Part shown: piece by piece, positions 58,639 through 64,000 of the stretch
How positions within the stretch are numbered: position 1 is the first letter of the stretch
Layout: each line of letters starts with the position of its first letter
Source of the DNA: Acanthosepion esculentum
Lineage: Eukaryota; Mollusca; Cephalopoda; Sepiida; Sepiidae
Reading direction: 5' to 3'
Length of the DNA: 64,000 nt
Assembly: GCA_964036315.1 (NCBI GenBank)
Contig: OZ038479.1
Location: 58,010,246-58,074,245 of the forward strand
Notes under the pieces: generated by a model
What the model saw: only the letters and a program-made list of their open reading frames with translations
Told to the model about the DNA's origin: nothing
Databases searched by the model: none
Program-made: the position numbers and the translations under genes

Positions 58639-58830
58639 TTGCGGACGCCCCGGATGGGGGGCGATGGCCCGGGTGCCCCCGATTCGTATATGAACGATGT
58701 CACAGGGAGCCCGCCACATTTTTACTTTGTGATCTGACCAGGTGAAACAATATGGACAACAGAACGAAGATGTGTATGAATTAAGCAGGGGTTTATTACA
58801 TGAAGGAGAATAGGATGTATATTGGTATTG
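58639..58830 (-). mobile_element. LTR-like end, minus strand
   Basis: Read on the minus strand it contains AATAAACCCC (about 58790) and later ends CCGCAACA at about 58639, similar to the GCAACA end of the LTR at 59238. GC-rich. Likely the 3' part of an LTR from a related Gypsy element. Confidence 0.4.
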
Positions 58831-59060
58831 TCGGCGGTTGGTTGTTGCTGATGCTCCGGTTGAGGGTTGATGTGTGGATGCTCCAGTCGGGTCGACGGTT
58901 GATGATTGCGTGGCTGCTCCGGTCGTGTCGACGGTTGGAGGTTGATGATTGTGTGGCTGCTCCAGTCGTGTCGGCGGTTGGAGGTTGTTGATTGCGTGGC
59001 TGCTCCGGTCGTGTCGACGGGGTTGGAGGTTGATGATTGCGTGGCTGCTCCGGTCGTGTG
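58825..59060. repeat. minisatellite, about 40-45 bp units
   Basis: About five units of 'ggttgatgattgcgtggctg' followed by 'ctccggtcgtgtcgacgg'. The first unit ('ttgagggttgatgtgtggat') recurs at 59517, inside the LTR-like region. Confidence 0.8.
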
Positions 59061-59062
59061 AC

Positions 59063-59185
59063 CTATCGGGCTGAAAAGATCGCCTCAATTTGAATAAACC
59101 AACTCCTGGTGTTGACCGAGTTGCACAGTGGTAGTTGTATCAGGGGGGCTGATGTGTAGATTTCTGGTTCGGTCTTTTCCGCCAT
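59063..59185 (-). pseudogene. Gag N-terminus of a Gypsy-type element
   Basis: ATG at 59185, 33 bases after the primer-binding site, opens a 40-codon frame (MAEKTEPEIYTSAPLI, ending RSWFIQIEAIFSAR) closed by TAG just before the minisatellite. WF..IEA.F aligns with WFAIMEAQF of the intact Gag at 15291. Truncated by the repeat array. Confidence 0.65.
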
Positions 59186-59217
59186 CTTCTCTGCTAGCCG
59201 TTTGCCTGTGTCCAAGA

Positions 59218-59235
59218 ATCACGTCGGGGTCACCA
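59218..59235 (-). promoter_or_regulatory. primer-binding site of LTR remnant
   Basis: TGGTGACCCCGACGTGAT, two bases (AG) from the LTR end, same arrangement as 15185-15202. Confidence 0.65.
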
Positions 59236-59237
59236 CT

Positions 59238-59914
59238 TGTTGCAGTGGGCCGAAAGATGTGAGTGCCAATCGACCGTACAACTAAGAAAGTGGACACAAA
59301 GGCAAGGATAGGTAACGGCAATAGCAAAGAAGGATGACAAAACACGGATGATCAGTTGAAGACGATGGGTATCGTGTTTTTATTTATTTGTTTAGCGTGC
59401 GGTAGATGGTGAGGGGAAGGAAAGTTGTGTATCGGGGTCCGGATATCGACGGACGCTGGAGTCGGTAGCTGGGCGTCAATGGCAGTAGACGGCTGGCGTT
59501 GCGATGTTGAGTTGGACGTTGAGGGTTGATGTGTGGATGCTCCAGTTGGGTCGACGTTTGATGATTGTTGATGAGTGTGGTTGCTCCGGTCGGTGTCGAC
59601 GGTGTGTGGTTGTTGAAGTGCAGGAATTAGCTGGAAGCTGCAGGAGTGAGCTGTGGGTCGCTGAAGGCTGCAGGAGTGAGCTGGAAGCTGCGGGAGTGAA
59701 CTGGAGGTTAGCAGTAGCAGGGAGTGAAGCGAGTATCGTGTTAGAATGACTTTCGGAAGTTAGCCCTGAAAAGGGCTGTTTGAACAACTGCTGCTAGGTC
59801 CCGCCGGCTGCTGGGCTCGGTCGACTTGACTGGGCGCGTCAAAGACGCGATATAGGAAGGCTCCTGGCTCCCTAGCCGTCTCGATATTTAGCACCCCCCC
59901 CACACACACACACA
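59238..59914 (-). mobile_element. LTR of Gypsy-type element, minus strand
   Basis: On the minus strand it begins in a TG-rich run (about 59900-59914), has CTATAT-like text near 59850 and AATAAAAACACG near 59380, and ends GCAACA at 59238, next to the primer-binding site. It is GC-rich and contains two minisatellites (59517-59600 and 59610-59720, the latter of 'gctgcaggagtgagctgga' units). Start uncertain. Confidence 0.55.
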
Positions 59915-59919
59915 TGGGT

Positions 59920-60010
59920 CGATGTGGCACACGGCCGGTTTAATGTGGGCTTACCGAGCCCGTAGGCTCTGGCAAAAATATGCCCATTTAGAACCCGTAA
60001 AGTTCTGGAG
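59920..60010 (-). repeat. repeat shared with 14260-14350
   Basis: 'gatgtggcacacggccgg', 'ttaccgagcc' and 'ggcaaaaatatgccc' parallel the sequence beside the intact Gypsy's left flank. Probably retroelement debris. Confidence 0.45.
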
Positions 60011-60040
60011 GTGCATATTTTATAACAGTTCAAATTAATA

Positions 60041-60600
60041 TTGAAAAATTCCATATTGCAAAAACTACTCTACTTCTTAAATGTTCAAGTCAAAGAATAC
60101 AACTTTGATCCAGGCCATAATGGCTCAAAATATGGACATTTGCTGGATGAAATGGGATGCCAAACATTTGATAACTTACCACATCTTGAAACTAGGATCC
60201 CTAAAGATATTAAAATGTCACTTTTGTATATAGCAGGCTATGTTACAAGAAAAGATTATCCTACAAAAGAGGAAATATTTAATAATACTAGTTTTTATTT
60301 CTAAGAATATGGACATTTTTTGAAAGCAAGGCATTGTGTTAATTTAAAAATTCCACTAGATACAACAGTTCACTGGTTGTTTTTCTGTTTTATAATGTTT
60401 GGTGTTGTTAAATTGAAAACTTACGGAATCTCTTTGACAAAAATCTTTATTACTTTCTGATATGTATCTTTTCAATACGAAAAGGGAGCACGGCATTAGA
60501 TTGTCAGATAGATTTTTCAAAAACTATTGTTTGCTTAATTCACCTAAGACAACTCAAGAACCAGACCTAAAAGTTTTGAAATTATCCTAAAATTTTATTT
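60041..60600 (+). pseudogene. possible P-element/THAP9-like transposase remnant
   Basis: An 87-codon frame (60041-60304) with LLYIAGYVTRK is interrupted by one TAA and continues in frame (EYGHFLKARHC to about 60470). It then resumes in another frame with FFKNYCLLNSPKTTQEPDLK (about 60515-60575). IAGYV.RK and the order of segments recall the C-terminal half of P-element/THAP9-type transposases; this is from memory and uncertain. No THAP domain is present. Confidence 0.4.
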
Positions 60601-61384
60601 ATCAGATGAAAATGTTTATACAATTCTCTTTAAGGCACCACAATCAGTATTAAAAATTGATATTTTTTTCAAGTAGTAAAAATATGTACATACTTATTCA
60701 TTCAGAGAAATATTTACCAGATATTTTTTATTTTCAATTTCCCAACTTTTTACACATATTTAATTGGTTAACTTCCCAAATTACCCTATTAATTAATTTT
60801 GTGTTATCGTTAATGTAAATTGATTTTAATTAAAACTATGTATTCTGGTAATATTTATTATTGTATCATAATGAAATAAGTGTTTTCTTCATCTGTGAAA
60901 CAAATTGTACATGTAACAAAAATCACAATAAATTTTGTAAAGATTATCAAAATTATTGTTTCTCTGAAATTCACATTTTTTTCTAAAGTATTTTCAGACT
61001 TTGTTGATACCCAATTTTGTAAAATGTTGAAATTGCTTTCTGATTGTATTATACAATTTTATATTTTCTGTAATCAATTGTTATAAACAACTCATTATTT
61101 TTGCAATATCATCTAAAAAATGTCTAATTTATGGCAAATAAAGTGAGTTTTGTGTATTTAGTTATTTTATGGTAGAAGTGGTCGTTTTTGTTTTCTTTGT
61201 ACATTTGCATTAATGGAAATAAGTCAATAGTTGTAAGCTGCTTTCTAATATGTACAGTTGCTAATTAATAAATTACTAACATTACTAACAATTTCCTTAC
61301 TAAAAATATTCTCTGAAATTGTTATTTAGTATTAATTTAGGTCTCCACATGTCCACCCCCAGTTGTATGGTTGCCGAGCCTGAG
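60601..61384. other. AT-rich intergenic, no gene seen
   Basis: No ORF with a domain, no repeat end supported. Confidence 0.5.
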
Positions 61385-63337
61385 TTATGGATCACCCCAT
61401 ATAGTTATATTGTCAATGTAAGCATAAGTGTCTTTAGTACTGTTATCCCTAATTATTTGGTCAATAACTCTTTGAAAAGCCATGACCCCATTTGTACCTC
61501 TGAAAGGGACCCAGCAGAACTGATAAAGTCTGCTATTTGCTTCAAAATCTGTAAAAGGTTTATCTTGATTTTTTTTTATCTGGATTTGGTGGCAGATGCT
61601 GTGCAGATCAACTGAACTAAACACTCGGTACTTGGATATCTTTTCTATTAAATCATTGATGTTAGCTAGAGGATAAGAAACTAGCATAGTAAATCTATGA
61701 ATGGTTTGAGAATAGTTGACCACTATGCATTTCTTGTGATTTTGACCACCAGTAACCAACACCCTATGGAGATAAACTCGATTCCACAGGCTCTTTGGTT
61801 AACATCTGTTTTACTTCAGAGTTAATGAATTTAGTATCAGCTTTAGAACTTGACTTGATAGCTATAGGCTTACAGTTGCGAGAGAGATTATTGAAAACCA
61901 CAGGATAGGGAGTCTTCATTGTAGTCAAACCACATACAAGGTGGTGGAGGGTCTGGTTCCACCAAAAGAAATTTTTTCATTAGAATGTAGGCTCAGAATG
62001 TCATGTCTGATTATTACATCAGCACCTAATTTATCAAGAATAATTGTACTTTCTTATATGTGTGAATCGCCAATGATAATATCTGCTATGTTGTATCCTG
62101 CTACTTTAGACTATAAATTGATAGCTGTCATAGAAATAACTTCGTTAGAGGGCAGAGGTTTCCACCTATACCTTTTCACTAGTGAATGACTGACAACACT
62201 CTGGGAGCTGCCAGTATCGAGTAGTGCATTCACTTCTTTGACTTTTATTCTAGCTGGTGGAACAACAAATTAAGGGGTATGCAGGTAGTTACTGAAGAAG
62301 TAGATCCAGATGACTTGAGTTTAAATCTACAGACTTTTGCATAGTGTCTGATTTTACTGCAGGATTTGCATATAGCCTCCTTGGCTGGACACTGTGTGGG
62401 GCAGTGTTTTCCAAACTCACAGAAGAAACACTTAGCCTTTAAAGTGGCCATGATGGTTTTGGTCAGAAGAGGTACTGTATTGGAGGCAGCTGCATTAATG
62501 GTGTAGTCGAACTTTGTATAAGTGTCAGACTCCTTTTTAGCTATCTCCAAAGAACATGCCTGTTCAAATGTTATCTCCAAGTTTAAGGTTTTGTTCTCCA
62601 AAAGACGTTGGCAAATGTAACTGGAATCAGTCAGTTATGTGCCATGCATGACACATGCTTACACGATCATGTATCTTTTGATACATGACTGACGAGGCAG
62701 ATTTTTTCCCACAGTAGGTTGCAATTTCTTTCTGCGGTAGACTAGTTACTATCCAAGGCTACAGAACCCAGTCTGTCCTGCTATTTACCCATAGGTGAGG
62801 GGAAGAAGAAGAGGATTCATACCTTTCCCATGGGTATTAGCACGTAAGTGAATGTAATGGATTTGACTGGAATTCGAACTCTGCTCTCCGATTCCTCGAT
62901 TCGAGCCACTACCCCTTACTCCACCATGCCTCCTCGTAGCTGGAATATATCCTGTTAATAGTGGCATTTCTTCATTTTTGCACTCCTCAGCAGTGTGAGA
63001 CCAAAAATCGCAGTCCTGGGTCAAAAGCCTTAGGTACTGATCCAAGCTTTTGTTTAGATCAAATTTGCAGCTGGAGCACAAATGTGCAATAACCTCATTC
63101 TTAGGCTTAGGTAGAACTTTCTAAGCCTTTCCACAGCTGTCTCACTAGAGGTTGATTAGCATGTTTGTAAATCAACAGGGTCAGAAAGTTAATAAGTACT
63201 TGTAATCTGGTTGTACCTTCAAGGATGATAGTGTCAATAAAGTTACTGAAATATTTAAACCAATGGTGCCATTGGTTTGCAGTATCACTCACATTGGAGT
63301 CTGCCTGGAAATGACAGGGTTTCATATATCTTTCCAT
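61385..63337 (-). pseudogene. Gypsy element remnant: gag, protease and RT start
   Basis: Gag starts at ATG 63337 (MERYMKPCHFQAD). After the SINE insertion it continues to two CCHC knuckles (CFFCEFGKH...C and CKSCSKIRHYAKVC, about 62340-62430). A protease motif LLDTGSSQSVVS follows (about 62190-62225). RT begins at 61762 with VSYPLANINDLIEKISKYRV and LYQFCWVPFRGTNGV, and ends at YIDN (about 61405), where YIDD is usual. Several frameshifts and a lost stretch between protease and RT show decay. The right two thirds of pol and both LTRs were not found. It is a different lineage from the intact element at 14459. Confidence 0.8.
62628..62939 (-). mobile_element. tRNA-derived SINE (family 2) inside Gypsy gag
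   Basis: 312-base insertion flanked by the direct repeat CTGGAAT (62621-62627 and 62940-62946). On the minus strand the head starts GGCATGGTGGAGTAAGG and has a B box, GAGTTCGAATTCC (about 62869-62881). Removing the SINE and one repeat restores the gag reading (GYIP then SYICQ). A partial copy is at 22835-23050. Confidence 0.85.
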
Positions 63338-63439
63338 AGTTTATGTTGAATAAATCTTTCTCCAATAAAGACTATGGCTTTTATAAGTTGTGTTAAGAGT
63401 AGTATCAATAAGCAGAGGTGGTGGTGAGAGTAGAATAGT
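63338..63439 (-). other. leader of the Gypsy remnant
   Basis: Sequence just upstream of the gag ATG on the minus strand, with 'ctactctcaccaccacc'. No clear primer-binding site or LTR end before the satellite begins. Confidence 0.35.
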
Positions 63440-64000
63440 AGTCATCATGACATGATACTTGCATTCATTTCAATAAATATTTAAATAAATGTTGCACTTC
63501 TGCTTCTTTCACTCTAAACCAGCAATGAGCTCTATTGATGAGAAGTCTTTCAGGTTTCATTAAGCTGATTCAGAATACATGCATTCATTTAAATAAATCG
63601 ATGTTGCTCCTCTGCTTATTCCATACTAACTCTGCAGTGAACCCTATTGATACAAAGGCTACTTCAATGGTTCATCAAACTGATTCATAATACATGCATT
63701 CACTTGAATAAACCTATATTGCCCTTCAGTTTACTTCACTCTTATTCTGCAATGATCTATTGAGGATCAGCATCTTATTCTGCAATGATCTGATGATGAT
63801 CAGCATCTTTTATGGTTCAACAAACTGATTCATGATACATGCATTCATTTCAATAAATCTATGTTGTGCCTCTGCTTACTAAACTCTAAACCAGCACTGA
63901 GCTGCTATTGATGAGAAGACTCTTTCAAGGTTGATCAAACTGATTCATGATTCTTGCATTGATTTGAATAAATCTATGTTAATCTTCAGCTTATTTCATT
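63440..64000 (+). repeat. 108-114 bp satellite array, running off the window
   Basis: About five units of the satellite seen at 1690-1870 and 39785-40165 ('gatacatgcattcatttg', 'ctgcttattcca', 'gagctctattgatgag'). Contains a short inner duplication at about 63740-63800 ('ttctgcaatgatct' twice). Continues to the last base. Confidence 0.85.

Noticed and set aside
58603..59088. 161-codon minus ORF rich in H, Q, P and T
   Set aside because: It reads through the minisatellite and LTR-like sequence; low complexity explained by the repeat units.
55810..61762. The Gypsy fragments 55810-56550 and 61385-61762 as two halves of one element split by a 4.8-kb insertion
   Set aside because: Both contain the RT YXDN region, so they overlap rather than join, and they differ in sequence.
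1..64000. CRISPR arrays, bacterial operons, rRNA genes or free-standing tRNA genes
   Set aside because: No direct repeats with unique spacers, no operon-like gene packing, and the only tRNA-like sequences are SINE heads.

Overview
The window is AT-rich animal (metazoan) DNA with very few genes and many repeats. Three things point to a mollusc, most likely a cephalopod such as an octopus: a local cluster of C2H2 zinc-finger (ZNF) genes, tRNA-derived SINEs, and a mix of Gypsy, LINE, Tc1/mariner, hAT-like, piggyBac-like and Helitron-like elements. The organism call is an inference; no single-copy marker gene is present. There are no bacterial operons, CRISPR arrays, rRNA genes or free-standing tRNA genes.

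The only host-type genes are three related ZNF loci, all on the minus strand. Locus A (2488-3417) encodes 10 intact fingers and locus C (24556-25851) encodes 15. Locus B (41944-42399) is a decayed copy with five fingers. Each lies in a duplicated block (A about 1550-7000, C about 23060-28080, B about 39640-48060). The blocks share a probable last-exon splice acceptor, a broken relic finger upstream of the array, and flanking sequence. A and B also share a decayed hAT/CGGBP1-like transposase. B is closest to A. Unclassified repeats, called R0, R1 and R2 here, lie between the blocks, so the window reads as a rearranged series of roughly 20-kb ZNF modules. A roughly 108-114-bp satellite found beside modules A and B reappears at 63440-64000 and runs off the right edge, which suggests a further module there.

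Mobile elements fill the rest. The standout is a full-length plus-strand Gypsy-type LTR retrotransposon (14459-20021) with nearly identical LTRs, an intact gag, and an intact protease-RT-RNase H-integrase ORF, so it inserted recently. Others are a damaged LINE (31060-33150) and a 3' LINE fragment (57368-57867). Minus-strand Gypsy remnants lie at 55810-56550, 59063-59914 and 61385-63337; the last is interrupted by a SINE with a clear target-site duplication. There are also a Tc1/mariner remnant (58265-58635), a possible P-element-like remnant (60041-60600), a mariner-type MITE (12837-13080), a piggyBac-type MITE with TTAA duplications (45779-45984) and a likely non-autonomous Helitron (20469-21242). 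Long near-perfect hairpins occur at 10623-10760, 50338-50407 and 57894-57975.

Taken together, the window looks like a ZNF nursery: finger arrays are copied, expanded and broken next to ongoing transposon insertion. ZNF clusters elsewhere in animals often evolve against transposons, but that role is inference here. Repeat boundaries were judged by eye and are good to a few tens of bases, except where duplicated target sites or LTR ends fix them.
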